From Terebella lapidaria (Eukaryota; Annelida; Polychaeta; Terebellida; Terebellidae), in the NCBI GenBank assembly GCA_949152475.1, contig OX424568.1:22667667-22731666 (forward strand): 64,000 nt of DNA, given 5' to 3'. The notes under the pieces were generated by a model. The model was not told the DNA's origin, searched no databases, and saw only the letters and a program-made list of their open reading frames with translations. Position numbers and translations under genes: made by a program. This document shows positions 11,195 to 23,479 of the stretch, piece by piece; position 1 is the stretch's first letter, and the number at the start of each line of letters is the position of its first letter.

Positions 11195-12050
11195 TATCGA
11201 ATAAGTTAACCTTAATTTTACTAGTTAAGTCTATTATTGACCACAATTAAAATAGTTAAGATGAGAAACATTTATTATTGAGCTCAACAAGGTGAAGGTT
11301 TTGTTCAGTACAGATTTCATGAGTGTAACCGAATAAGTTAACGTTATTATTACTAGTTAAGTCTATTATCGACCACAATAAAAATAGTTGAAGTTGGAAT
11401 CACTTTTAAAATCAGCCAAATTTAGCATTCTTTTTTGTCACGCAAACTTGGAAGTACATCTCGAGATAGTCGGGAATATATAGGAAATATGAACAGTTCG
11501 ACAACAGATACTCTGAAAATTGCCGTTGATCGTGCATGAAAACAGTGAATAGAGAATGATCGGCCTGCCTACATCGCCGGTTGCCACGGTATCTAGACAA
11601 ATACCAATGACGTCATCAGACTGTGTATAGAACTCGCCCAAAAGGCGGGCCGCTTTTAGGAATAAAATGATACAAATCTTGATTTGGAAACTCAATTTAG
11701 GCACGTAATACACATTTTCAGAACCAAATTTGTATAATTTCTCATTCAATAGACAAAATAAAGCTATCGCAGAATGAGTAAATTTTTGTCAATTCTAAAA
11801 GTGATTATAGCTTTAAGACAAGAAATATTTATTATTGGGCTCAACAAGGTCAAGGTTCTGTCCAGTAGAGATTTTATGGCTGTAACCAAATAAGTTAAAA
11901 TTATTTTTGCTAGTTGAATTTATCATTGACCTCAATAATAATAGTTAAGACGAGAAACATTTATTATTGAGCTCAACAAGGTAAAGGTTTTGTCCAGTAG
12001 AGATATCTGGGTGTAACTGGATAAGTTAACATTTTTTTACTAAAACATTG
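11195..12050. repeat. Diverged roughly 135-bp repeats
   Basis: At least three units contain the order tattattgagctcaacaagg, then a caggtagagat-like region, gtaac.gaataagtta, and a tactagtt...gaccacaat segment. They begin near 11,257, 11,811 and 11,946, with a partial unit at 11,195-11,256. About 430 bp of other sequence (11,390-11,800) separates the first full unit from the other two. No gene is supported in the interval. Confidence 0.65.
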
Positions 12051-12425
12051 ATCTGGCTCGAATTTCATCATCTTGAAATGCAGTTTTGGTAAGCTTTTAC
12101 TTTGAATTTCAGCTTGAAACCAAGTCTGGCACATATTATGAGTTAAAATATAACTTATGGTGAAAAGTTCGATCTGTCTCCAATTTTGTCATCTTGAAAT
12201 GCAGTTTTGGTCAAGTTTTACTTTGAATTTCAACTTGGAAACAAGTTTGTCACATATTATGAGTTGATAGATAACTTATGGTGAAAAGTTCGATCTGGCT
12301 CCAATTTCGTGATCTTGAAATGCAGTTTTGGTCAATTTTTCAACCAAAAAATTGACCAAGTATGTCAAAAATCCTGAGTTGAAATATAACTTTAGGTGAA
12401 AAGTTTGATCTGGCTGTGATTTCGT
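12045..12425. repeat. Tandem array, period about 120 bp
   Basis: Three adjacent units, each containing gatctg.ctc.aatttc, then cttgaaatgcagttttggt, then aacttatggtgaaaagtt. They start near 12,050, 12,170 and 12,290. The last unit is more diverged and shorter. Noncoding. Confidence 0.8.
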
Positions 12426-12599
12426 TTATGTTATCGAACATGTCGAAATGGACATTCATATGCAGTGGTTTCAATGGTGATCTTGAATTCACCCTTCAAT
12501 AACCTTGAAAGATTAATTTAGCAATTTTGGTGGGAAAAAAAACAGTTGTGGCCTAAGATTTTACATTTCTCTGGTAATCTCTATCCCTTAATTGTTCTA

Positions 12600-13000
12600 G
12601 TTTTTCACACTTATTAGTAATATATTTGGGGCATGAGGAATGATAGTGCTACGGGGGATACACCCAAGCGGTCGTAGGCGACCGGAAGCGTCTAGTTATA
12701 AACAATGTTTGAAACATGTTTAGAAAATTGTTGCCAAAATTGGCGCCGGGGGGAGGTCGCAAAACTAGCCAACCTTTTGGAAAAGCCGCGAAAGTATAAA
12801 AGATACCTCTCTTTCGTTCCAGTATTACTTTTTTTTTTACTATTTTCCCCGGAGTTTCCAATATTCGAATGTGAATTTTAAGAAAAAAGAATGTTGGTGG
12901 AAGGACGACGGGTGGCTAAATGGACAACGGATGGGTGACAGAGGATGAACGCAATATTTGTCCAACCAAAGGTCCGATAACCTACGAAAGCAACGCCAGT
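12600..13000. repeat. Fragment related to the palindrome-ended family
   Basis: The stretch 12,965-12,985 (aaccaaaggtccgataacct) matches the palindromic terminus of the elements at 28,494-29,648 and 31,530-32,834. Upstream at 12,850-12,950 it has an aaggacgacgg/gacaacgg stretch like the GACGAC-rich part of those elements. It is a truncated or decayed copy. Confidence 0.45.
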
Positions 13001-14540
13001 TGACTGGGAAAATTCATCGAATGACATGTTTATATCTTTGGATGCTGCGTCATGAGTATATCACTGTTCCAAACATTTGGTGGAGGTGCTGTCAGTAGAT
13101 TCTACCAACAATCGCATAACTAGCTTACTTGGGGAACAACTACGGATGAGCTAGAAAGGTTCATGGTATTAATGAAGAACGAGGCCAATCCAAGCTGTAT
13201 ATTGAAATGCCCATACAATTGACTCAACGTTGTAGGACGATAATGGAATATAAACTCACCAGTATGAATAAACTATCTAGAAAACAATGTAATCATAACG
13301 AAAACAGGAACAGTCATTGATGGTAAACCTTAGCGTATAGCACATATTTTGAATATGATGTTTAGACATGGCAATTAATAGACTCATTGGTATAATATGG
13401 TTTGTAATATTAAATCATTTGTGATTATATGTTTTGAATGTTCAGCATGTTCAGAATGGTCAGCAGAAATAAGAAGGTAACCACAAACCAGTATCATGTT
13501 TGCATGCGTTTCATTGGCATCGACCCAATTCCGGTCCCTGAGGTGATATTCTACCCAATGATACCCAATGGGTACAAATTGTAGTTGTCAAGTTGTCTGT
13601 ACAACTGTATTTTCTGTTTTCGGCCCTTTTTCCCAACCCAGATATTTTGTGGATATTGCTATTAGCCTTAATAGATTATTTTACAACAGCCCCGACCGAC
13701 TACATTTGCGATCCCCGCTGTCACACAAACATCCCTGATGACTAACACGATACATTGCAAACTACAGTTCACAGAATACTAGAATAAGGACGAAGTCCGC
13801 ACACTAGCACGCAACGTATGTCCACCGTGTATTCGTTCACGCCCCGTCACTACGGAGACCTCGCCAAACGGAACCAGTTCGAATTAGTGCGAATTCAGTG
13901 TATCTTGGAGAAGCCTGGACAACAAAACCACCTGAACGTCAAGTATACACAAACTGTTTTTCATGAAGAAAACGCAGCAATAATTCTACACAATCAGAAA
14001 TATTGTTGGCATATGTGTGAGCTGAGGACAGTGCTATCCACTCAAGTTTGTGCATTGTTTTATACATTTACATTTATTTATTTTATATAGCGTATTAGTC
14101 AACATGGACGTTGTTCTAAAACGCTGTACATTGACGAAAGATATGTTACATGATATATAGACGTGTTGTTAAGACAGTTCATTAAAAGCGATACTGAAAT
14201 AAACTTTAAGTAAACGTTTAAAAACTGGCCACAGTTGTTGATCTGCGTATGTTTGCAGCGAGTTCATTCCATAACCTCATAACCATTGATACCTGTCTAT
14301 TTGCATCTCTGTAATTCCCCATACCATTTATACTATTTATTATTATAACAATATATCTAAAAATATATAAGTGGATCTATGTGATGACGAATGTGGTATT
14401 GCAATGATATTTGACCAAACTAATCAGTGTCTGTAATTTCCGTTCGTGACTGAATCACATGATCATATTACTCCCATCTAATGAGCTAGATACGTCATTG
14501 CAAACTCAGCTATAGTCTGGCTTCAGAACGATTGTACTTT
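13001..14540. other. No gene seen; possible retroposon piece at 14,060-14,160
   Basis: A 90-codon ORF at 13,818-14,090 shows no motif or repeat support. From about 14,060 a stretch with tttatatagcg and aaaacgctgtacattga resembles the reverse complement of the GCGCTTTACA / GCGCTATATAA tail of SINE-type repeats. The rest is AT-rich without visible structure. Confidence 0.35.
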
Positions 14541-14544
14541 TGAT

Positions 14545-14880
14545 TGAATACAATCGAATTGTTCTTTTTTTCTTGCAACGAAGTCCTCAATGGCTGAAAA
14601 AGATCTCTGGCTGCCATTCTGTATTATCCAGGGTTGTCTCCCGCCTTGGAGTACATCCAGCGAAGCGAATTATTTCACGAAAGCTCCCCCTTAAACCACC
14701 CATTTGGATTCTACACAGGGCATAGTTCTCACACGCATACGCCTTGGGGTGACCAAATGAACTAAGCTAGTGAGGTTATTTTACAATGAATATGGACTCA
14801 TAATAAGAGGTGGTGCGTACAACACTTGTATTAACAATGAAAGCTCATTAATTTTACAATTCTGATGTTCTGTAAAATAT
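14545..14880 (-). repeat. Y block, third degenerate copy
   Basis: Minus-strand similarity to the Y ORF at 4,823-5,182 in corresponding order (acatccagcgaagcgaatta, a cacccatttggattctacac-like region, then the tail to about 14,880). Multiple stops in every frame, so it is a decayed copy. Confidence 0.45.
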
Positions 14881-16284
14881 GTTTTGTTTGCATAACAAAC
14901 CACACTTTATCACGTGCTACAGAAGTTTGAACGTTACTCTATTTATGCCGCTTATGTTCCACCCTAGTTTTTCAGTGCAATATCCACACTATATTATGAA
15001 AATATGATATCTACCGAAGCTACAAGTTGAATCATGACGAAAATTTGCGTCTAGGGTGTTGAGGGTTGATAATTGACACATCAAATGTCATATTTATTGC
15101 CCGTCTCTGTGTTTATGCAGTCTTGTTTTCAATGCTACAATGATTGTGTGAATCCTTTTGACTGATTCTTATGCAACGTTTTCATGATTCAAGATATGGA
15201 TATAGCTGAATTCTTTGGCAATGCCCAGGTTTTGAAGATTTGTTTCTCCAACGTTTGAAGGTTAAGGATTGATTGCATGTGATCGTCATGAACCTGGCAT
15301 TGACCAGCTGTCCATTCACTTATAATGTAAATATAAAGGTAACATATTCATGAATTTACACACTTCCAATCAACGTGAAACTTTGCCTTTCTGATTGTTA
15401 GCCATCAAGGATTACTAACCGAGACCCTGTTTCTTACTAAGCAATGTTAAATTTGTTAAATTCATCGTTTTCATATGTCATTTTCCGACCTATTTCTCAG
15501 TCTACAAAATACACTCACAACAGGGCGAGCGAAAGGATTATGCTGTGCAGCAAATAGCTGGTGAGGCCAGTAAAATTCACAGGTGATATGCACTCGGGTG
15601 CACCGAGGTGTTCGGGATTATGAATGTTCAGCTCATTGTATTCATCTCACAGAAAGTATAGCCCTAGATATTCTCATTATTTTGTCGACAACAAGGAATA
15701 AATATATGCAAGAGCCAGTGCTTGTCAAGCAGAACACTCGAATCTTCGTTTTGGTGAAACGTATAAAATGATTTATCTAATCATCAAATTGCACAGCTTT
15801 CGTGATATCATTTATGAAACCATGTCTCGGTTCATCATCCATGAGTATATGTGTGTGTGCTAGCCAAGTTTTAGGTCAGGGGATTGTATTGTTTTGGTGA
15901 TTTTGTTACCTTTACTTTCACATTATAAGTCAATGGAAAAGTGCCTCAGTGCAGTGACCGGTAAGTTACGTGCAATCACACCTTAAATGAGAGTCATCAA
16001 TTATCATCGAAAGTGGCAACCAGTGTAAATTATTCACCAATTGAAGCCCGGTAATTCTGCTTGTTATTTAGTCTTAGACTGTGTATTTACATGTACGGCT
16101 GACTGTTTATATGTTCATGGAATTATTGCATATGCAGCATTAATAGGTTTTGCTATGTAATTTCCGTTTGCTATGGTAACAGGATCATCCAAGAACATTT
16201 AATTTTACGTGGTCCCTCAAACAACAATATACCGGACTGAATATAGCCTATTCAAATGTCATGATCTATTCGTCTAGACTGAAA
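14881..16284. other. No gene seen
   Basis: AT-rich sequence with no recognisable ORF, RNA gene or repeat boundary. A 62-codon ORF at 15,583-15,771 has no motif. Confidence 0.4.
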
Positions 16285-16400
16285 ATATGAATTTGATTTG
16301 GGCTTGTTTTTCGTTGCTTATAAATGTGTTTGTTTTGTCTCGGCAGTTGAAATGAATAAGCATGTTGTTTTAGCAATTGAATTTATTTACGAGATACTAT
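16285..16400 (+). repeat. S block copy
   Basis: Contains gaaaatatgaatttgatttg, a T-rich tract ending ctcggcag, then ttgaaatg and a caattgaattta core, as in the other S copies. It is cut short by the SINE that begins at about 16,425. Confidence 0.5.
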
Positions 16401-16424
16401 GCCATAAACAGAATTTATACCAGA

Positions 16425-16690
16425 GACCGCCTCTGTGGCCGAGTGGATGGGACTGGTGGCTCTTGAAGCAACGAAGCTCAGAGGCGGTAGGTGACGCGGG
16501 TTCGATCCCCGTCACCGGCACAAAGTAGGTGGAGTTTTCATCCTGGCAACGCAAAGGTTTCTCCATTCGAATGTGCTTTCCAAATTCAAAATTGTCACTC
16601 GACGGGGGATGGGGAAGACAGGCAGAATTGCCTATCATCATGGACCGTCGTTAAATAAATCTGATTATTATTATATATATATATTATTAT
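16425..16690 (+). mobile_element. SINE with class II tRNA (Ser/Leu-type) head
   Basis: The head GCCTCTGTGGCCGAGTGG, a long variable region, and the B box GGTTCGATCCC (about 16,500) give a tRNA-like fold with an extended arm, as in Ser or Leu tRNAs. A roughly 150-bp body follows and the element ends in an (ATT/AT)n tail. The body and tail, and the imperfect acceptor stem, argue for a SINE over a functional tRNA gene. Confidence 0.8.
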
Positions 16691-17279
16691 ATAAAGAATA
16701 TCCCTTGGGGGATGATAGGTGTCAGGGACTGGGGTACACATATCCTTAAAGGATGTTGAATTTATACCATTAACTGTGAGTAATGACGCATTGAATTTGT
16801 ATTGAATTTAACACACTAGATTGAGTGCAGTTTATTGGTATATCCAGAGTGATGACCGGATCAGGAAGCTTTTTATTACGGAATTTTTTTTTTTAATTTT
16901 CGTTCTTACATGGACAAATTTCAACTCATCATGTCACTATGATTAAGGTATACACCGACTACGGCCTTAGTGCATGCTGTACACGATTGTCCGAAAAATC
17001 GATTAGTATTTGGCCACACCATTTAGGAAAATACAAGTGAATTTGAAAAAAAAACAATACGCAATAAAGTGTAGTGTTGATTTGAGTCCCAGTACTATTG
17101 CTCATATTATAGGCAGAGTTTAAACGATATGTTCGTGGATAATAACAAACACGACTACAGTGAGGACATCCACTATGTTTCCCTGATTTGTTCCATGGTT
17201 GCATATTGATGAACAAGTACAAGTATGGTTGCACATTGATACACAGTACAAGATTGATGGACATGGTAAACAAACAGCA

Positions 17280-17513
17280 TCAGTAAGAACGAAGTAGCAG
17301 GCTCAGTTGGCTTCTATATGATTGACGAGGGGAGTCAGAAACTCTGCAAATGAATGTTTCTTCTGTAACCTTGACCCATAATTCACAACAGCTTGCTTTG
17401 TACAGGTCAGTGGTGATGGATGCCCGCTTGAAGTAACCATTTGCAGGAGAAACGAATCCAGACAAGAATTCCGCCAGGAATATATCACTGGTAATGAAAG
17501 TCAACTTGACCAT
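17280..17513 (-). repeat. X block copy with 77-codon open frame
   Basis: The minus-strand frame contains FLSGFVSPANGYFKRASITT, then CCELWVKVTEETFICRVSDS. It is the longest open X copy. The strongest match is the copy at 20,400-20,590. No known domain recognised and no start or splice context that decides it is coding. Confidence 0.5.
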
Positions 17514-17559
17514 TTTACTGAACAGTCTACTAGGCAGTCACGAAATCTGTGGGTCACAT

Positions 17560-19000
17560 GTCGTCGAAACTTCAATGTTACATCGCTAAAACCAAGCGGC
17601 TCCACGTCAATACCAGACAACACCAGGATAGACCGACCTGATTTCCAACTTTCGGCACGCAGAGACAACCACCACAGTGAGGTACTGATGTCTGATTCAA
17701 TGGTAAAGGGAATTCAGTTTTCACATTACTCCGTTCTTCTGTGTATTATACGATAATAGCATTTTGAACATGTGTAATCATGTTTATTGGGTAATTGTAT
17801 GTACATAAGCTAGGATTTATTTCCAAGTAAAACTGTTTTCGTTGCAGTTCACTAAAGTGATTTCCGGATGTTTCGCTGCCAGATGGGATTACCATTGTTT
17901 GACAATATTCATCTGAATGTATTTATTAATGTATTATGAAGGTATTGTCACCAATACAGCTAGATTTTGATATAGACAATAGCAAATGTAACATACAATT
18001 TTGGATTGTAATTGTAGATAATAATTGTAGATTTATTTAGCGTTTCTCCATGCACGATCTGCCCAAAGTGATTTACAATTATTAGAAGAAAGACCGATCA
18101 AATATTTCATCCAAAGACACACTGGGGTCATCAAAGGAAGACATTGTGTGGCATATTGTTGTTTCTACTGCAAACCTTTCGAAAATATTATACAGAGTGA
18201 ACATGAGGTGCACCTTTGAAGAGGATGTGTTCAAATATGACTGGTTGTTTAGGTCATCCTCCATTTGCTTATTTTCATATTAAAAATACAATTTACTTGA
18301 CTATGAGGGCTCATCTTGTCATAGAAAAAGGAAACACATTATAAGGTCACCCAACAGTATTTGAAGTCACAGAGTCCATCAACAAAACACATTCACCAGG
18401 ACAGTTATATTCAAAGGCGACACATCAGCAACATTTATCAATTTGTCTGGAAGGGAAATGTGAATTTGATTTGGTATTGTTATTCGTAGATATAACTGTG
18501 TTTGTTTTGATGTCTGCAGTTGTAAAATGGGTGTCCATGCTGTTTCGCAAATTGGATTTACAAGAGAACATAAAACGAAACAGAAAGAATATCCGTCTAA
18601 AACGGACGTGTCTAGTGATGGGGGGAAGCATATTCTACATAAAGTTTGCAGCTGGTATGATAGCATTAATACCATGTTCGAGACAAAAGGTAAAATCCAA
18701 GTAGTACTAGTTTATTCAATGCCATAATTTAATGTAATTGTCACTGATTCATCGATAATTATGACTGGTTCAAGAAGCTACTTCCTAGGCCTTTTAGTGC
18801 TAACGAATATGAGTTCAGAATAAAGAATAATAAATAAATTTAAATATAATGCAAGTATCAATCTATTACCACCAATACAGCCAAATCTTGATGATTCCAA
18901 TAACAAACGTAAAGTACAACATTTTGCAATAGAAACAAAACCCGACCAAATAGTTTATCAAACGACACACTGGCGTCATCAGGGGCAGACAGTGTGTTAG
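17560..19000. repeat. Repeat mosaic: W, SINE tail, T, S, T
   Basis: In order: a W block (17,560-17,680, with a ccaagcggctcc core), a SINE tail in reverse orientation (18,003-18,080, the reverse complement of the 8,130-8,210 type), a minus-strand T block (18,085-18,200), a plus-strand S block (18,460-18,720) and another minus-strand T block (18,850-19,000). W and S recur in similar order at 23,495-24,240, so the two regions are old paralogous segments about 5.5 kb apart. Confidence 0.55.
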
Positions 19001-20399
19001 ATGTAGTTGTTTCAAGCACGGTCAAGTTTCAAAAGAATTCAATAGATCTCATGAGTGAAATCATGTGTTCTGCGACAAATGAGCGTTTTGGTTCAGTAGT
19101 TTGTCTGTTCCTGGTGATTTTGGACTCAAATTCATGGATCGGTTTTGCTTCTATTCCAAAATGTTCCCTTCCAGGTTTGCATCATTGATATTTCGTGGTT
19201 TTGGAGATGCCAGATTGATACATTTTACATGATTGCATAGTCCTCCACAAGCGAATCACAACCTATCATATCAGTAGAAATGAAGTATCACGTTTGCTGG
19301 ATTCCAGCTGATTCACCAGGGATATTTTGTAACCTCGGTGCATATGTCAGTGGAGGGTGTCCTTATAAGAGAATGTAAGTATCAATCTATTACCACCAAT
19401 AGAAACGAAAAAGAAACGATTCTAAACGAATAATATGCCAGGGGGCGTTATGAATTTTAATGGTGTGGTACATTAAAAGAAAGTAAGCATAACTAACTAT
19501 ATATGTCAAGATTCAATTTATATATTGGAAACAATTTTTTTATTGACTTTCAAACTGAATAGATCGAAGACGTTGGAATACCATGGTAGAGAACGAGCAC
19601 TGAGGTATAGACGATGTGGATCTATTATCCCAACTTCAAACTGCTGCACACTCCTTCAATCCATATTGACATAATTTCGTGTCACACGAGATTATGATCT
19701 CAACGTTATACAAAGCAGTCATCTACACACAATAGAATTATCAACTTTTACAGTCTAAATACATCTGACAACCGGGTCGTGTAGTTGTTTTCCATATCAC
19801 GTGATAATTTCTGATTTATATCTTTTGTGATAGGAATGGATTTGACCGATCAAAACTAATTTATTATGATTATATTGTTAAAACTTGGTCAAAATTGTTC
19901 CTATTTATTTACACTCTGACGTCAAGCAAATATTCATCCATAGACGGCGTGCCTGAACCACCTGATTTATAATTTATAATGGTCACATATTGGATTAACA
20001 GAATGTTCTCAGTCTGAAAATAAAATAAGAAACGCACGAGCTCGGAACAGTTCCATATTTCTGGTGATAATGTTTTTTGGGTAACTGGAATACATCAATT
20101 ATATGGTAATTTCCAACGCCATTCGAAAGTGCATTTCATGAAGTACATGCACCTGCTAAGTGCAAAAATCAAATAAAAATAAACATATGAAACAAATCTG
20201 TAATGCTTCCCTATTTCGCCGATATATTTTTCATTCTGTATGCATAGTTTACATTAAGATATTTACCAATAAAACCATGGCTGCTTGGATTACATCTAGT
20301 ACTTTCCTGACTTCGTTACATGGTTGCATAATAATCCACAAACATAGTACAAGCTTGGTGGGAAAACTACACAAATAATATTAGTAACAACGAAGTAGC
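19001..20399. other. No gene seen; decayed repeat sequence
   Basis: Contains short matches to 24,340-24,960, for example tcaagtttcaaaagaattcaat (19,021) and the cacgagctcggaacagttcc stretch (20,035). This supports the view that 17.5-21 kb and 23.5-25.4 kb are diverged duplicates. Confidence 0.4.
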
Positions 20400-20590
20400 T
20401 AGTTAGCTTCTAGACAATAGACGAGGTGAGTCAGAAACTCTGCAAATAAATCTTCCTGCTGTTACCTTGGCCCATAATTCATAACATCTCTGCTTTGTAC
20501 AGGTCAGTCGTGATGGATGCCCACTTGGCATAACCAATTGTAGGAGAAATGAATCCAAACGAAAAACTTGCAACATAACCTTCAACTATA
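20400..20590 (-). repeat. X block copy
   Basis: The minus-strand frame has the core ELWAKVTAGRFICRVSDSPR, very close to the copy at 17,280-17,513. The frame is broken upstream. Confidence 0.6.
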
Positions 20591-20744
20591 ATTCATCAGA
20601 ACTGTTCTTTGTACAGGTCTGTAATGGTGGATGCTCGAGAAACAACTCCAATTAAAAACACCTATTGCATGCTAAATTGTAATATGTGGAGAATGCAACG
20701 AATACGTGAATATCTCACCATTAAATATATTTTTGTATCAAAAG

Positions 20745-20960
20745 TGGAACCCACCATATCTCATAAACCACTGCACATTAAATCCGTTTATCTCCTTATG
20801 AATCACTCAGAAAGTGAAACAAACGATAAACCTTCATGACATTGATACACTTTACGTGATCGTGAATATCCCGGAAGGTATTGGTAAAGTAAAAGGCGCT
20901 TCATGCATTGTGTGATGAACAACGTTTGTCACGAGAAGATAAAGAATGTTACAGAATCAA
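20745..20960 (+). repeat. Z block copy
   Basis: Holds the shared core cgtgatcgtgaatatcccgg followed by aaggtattggtaaa. Its plus-strand frame reads FVIVNIPEGIG-like in the better copies, just before a gtaaa/gtaag. Other copies are at 25,130-25,350, 28,270-28,470 and 35,185-35,430. The ending could be a fossil exon with a 5' splice site, but no partner exon is visible. Confidence 0.55.
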
Positions 20961-22632
20961 TTGTTTCCAAGGATGTTCATTTATAAATTCCTGCTGTGTA
21001 TCATTGTTATGATAAATATAATATATGAAATATACTAGATGGATTGCCCCATATTTATTGATATTTTACCTGGGGTGTCATGTACCTAAATGGATAATAA
21101 AGTACACATCATAGCAACATATCATGACTCCCATCTGACCAGGGCTGAGGTTGGGAAGGTATCTAGTAACCACAATGGTTCTGGCCAAGAAAGTCATCAA
21201 AGAAGATACCCCATAGAAGCTAAATGCGTTTGATATTTTACTGCAAGTCAGAAAAATAAGGTATACTAACCATTATACTGAGTATGTACAAGTGGTATAC
21301 CAATTACAACTGGCCACCAGATACAGCGGTTGGCCTGTTTCTTATAGACATAAATCTATATATCTAGTTAATATTTTATACCAACATTTCAATGGAAAAT
21401 TTTTAACTGAATACTACTGAATACTAGTAGTTTTTGTCGACTTTCTCATACACTGTAAATTCATTGCAGGAGTAAATAAAGAATCTAACTTTAAGGACAG
21501 ACTACAATGCAGCAAGGGAGATGTTTGAAAGTCACAGACCACCGTCAGAATCCAGAGCTTCTTTCTGACGTTCTTTCCTTGCAACTCACAAATGTTCTGT
21601 GTTATCTGGATTCACATAGCGTCTGTCATAGCTTTTCGCAAGTTCCAAGGATACTCTGATCACAGAACACAAAAGAATAAAAAATCGATATTCATGCAAC
21701 CATCCTGGAAGAACACCATGGAACCCTCGGGTCTATACTATTAATGTCATGGATCGCAAACCTGAATCCGGAGAACTGTCTTCCCTTTTCGATGCATGAC
21801 AGAAAGGGTGCACTCAGGAAAACCAGCCCAAATTGATACACATTACGTTTTTTTACTTTTCACGAAATGCAGTAACACATTATATATTTGTACAAACTCT
21901 ATACAACGATGAATATATGTTAGAGAAATATACACAGTGCACAAAACCATGTATCACGTCGGCTATAATACTGATGGTGATTTCAGGTATTGAGGACATG
22001 GTAGCGAAAATACGGAGTGCAATTAACTTGTTTTCCCTTCCAGTCTGTGTGACGGCTATGAATGTGGACACTGAAAGTTGTCTACAATGATTAACAACAG
22101 TGACGGTTATTAGATATTTTGCAGTGGAGAAAAAACATTCCCTTTGAGGAATGGGGTACATTATTAATTCTTTGTATCTTTCTGTATTTTGGCCCACATT
22201 GCCAAGATATTCCAATTTATAAAGAAATTCCAGAGTGTAATCATGCATGACTAAACTTAATTGACAGTCATAGGACAAGGTCGGTAGTGACCAGTAAGAC
22301 GACTAATATTTGTCAACAATACTGACTTCGCTGTGCATGAACGATTTTCCCAGAATAGGACATGAACACCCTACCAAATGGCATAGAGCGTTGACTGACC
22401 TAGTTCATTTGTTTAGGGGTCAGGTCATGTTGTTGTAAACGCTGTAAAGCTAACGTTTTGGAAGCTGATGCCGACGCAGTGTGAGTAAAATAATTTTCCT
22501 GTAAAATATTGACCATATTACCTTAGAATGGGGACTTGATCATAGCAATACCCTTGGGTATATTAATCAGACTCGTGTGTATTATGCTCGTTAGTAACAT
22601 ACTATTAAATAAAGAGCTATCACTCTCTTTTC
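20961..22632. other. No gene seen
   Basis: No recognisable repeat or gene. It includes the longest motif-free ORF of the first half (132 codons, minus strand, 21,880-22,278), which I do not accept as a gene. Confidence 0.4.
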
Positions 22633-23354
22633 ACCCTCGCCCCAATATTCGGAGAGGGTATTGCATTTGGGTATGTGTTTCTGTCTGTCTCTCCGTGCGA
22701 ATAACTCAAAAACGATTGGTCTGATCGACTTTAAAGTTATGGAGATAAATGGCTCGGTTCTCCTCAATCTTTTAAAACCATTTTTGTTCATGAAACGTGC
22801 ATCAATGATACAATACTGTGAAATTTTACAGCTCAATATTGGAGGACGCGATCAAGGTAACAGAAAGAGTGAAAATCGAAAAATTACAATAACGCTGTTT
22901 ATGTTCATGATTAATTTTCTTCATTAATTTGTATTTTTCTATAGTCAGTTCCCCATCATTTGCTATATGAACGATGGTGGTAGGATAAGTCACCATTATC
23001 GCAAAAGGTTGAGAATGTAAGGTCATCAGCTGAAATCACCGAATATTCCAAGTAGTAGTTATTCCAAAACCACTAACGATATTTGATAGGAAAATTGAAC
23101 ATAAAGTATACAGTATAAAAACTGAGAGAGCTTTCAAGGTTTGGGAGGGCAGTATCAAGAATTGAGGTCGTAGTCGAGAATAATGTCAAGATAGAAAAAA
23201 AATCTTTTAATAATGGTCATTAATCCCATGACTTTTGTATTTTTGGGGCCAATTCCCGACCATTTCATATATGACCAATGGTCGTACGACCAAAATCTCG
23301 ATCGGATGAAAAAGTAAGGGTCATCAGCTTAACTAAATCGGAAGGGGCGAGGGT
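22633..23354. mobile_element. Roughly 720-bp element with 11-bp inverted ends
   Basis: Starts ACCCTCGCCCC (22,633-22,643) and ends with the exact inverse GGGGCGAGGGT (23,344-23,354). A second palindrome-like stretch (aatattcggagaggg) follows the left end. Inside, two related segments about 300 bp apart (near 22,930-23,040 and 23,240-23,335) share ccatttgctatatga-like, atgg.cgtacgac-like and ggtcatcagct stretches. There is no coding frame, so it is a non-autonomous repeat of unassigned family. Confidence 0.6.
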
Positions 23355-23479
23355 CTGCTTTCTCTGATTGTCTCGTTATCCGGTTGTTTTTTTATCCTGA
23401 ACCAATTCTCGACTGAATCCTCCTCTTCGGGCAATTTTATGTAAAAGTTTGCGTATCACTCACAAAGTAATGGGTTCCA

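Noticed and set aside
13818-14090. A 90-codon plus-strand ORF.
   Set aside because: No motif; its end runs into a likely retroposon tail from about 14,060.
16432-16522. A tRNA gene for Ser or Leu.
   Set aside because: Followed by a SINE body and an AT-rich simple tail; the acceptor arm does not pair cleanly, so it is a SINE head.
21880-22278. A 132-codon minus-strand ORF.
   Set aside because: No recognisable motif, no homolog among the window's repeats, no splice or promoter context; plausible by chance in 64 kb of AT-rich DNA.
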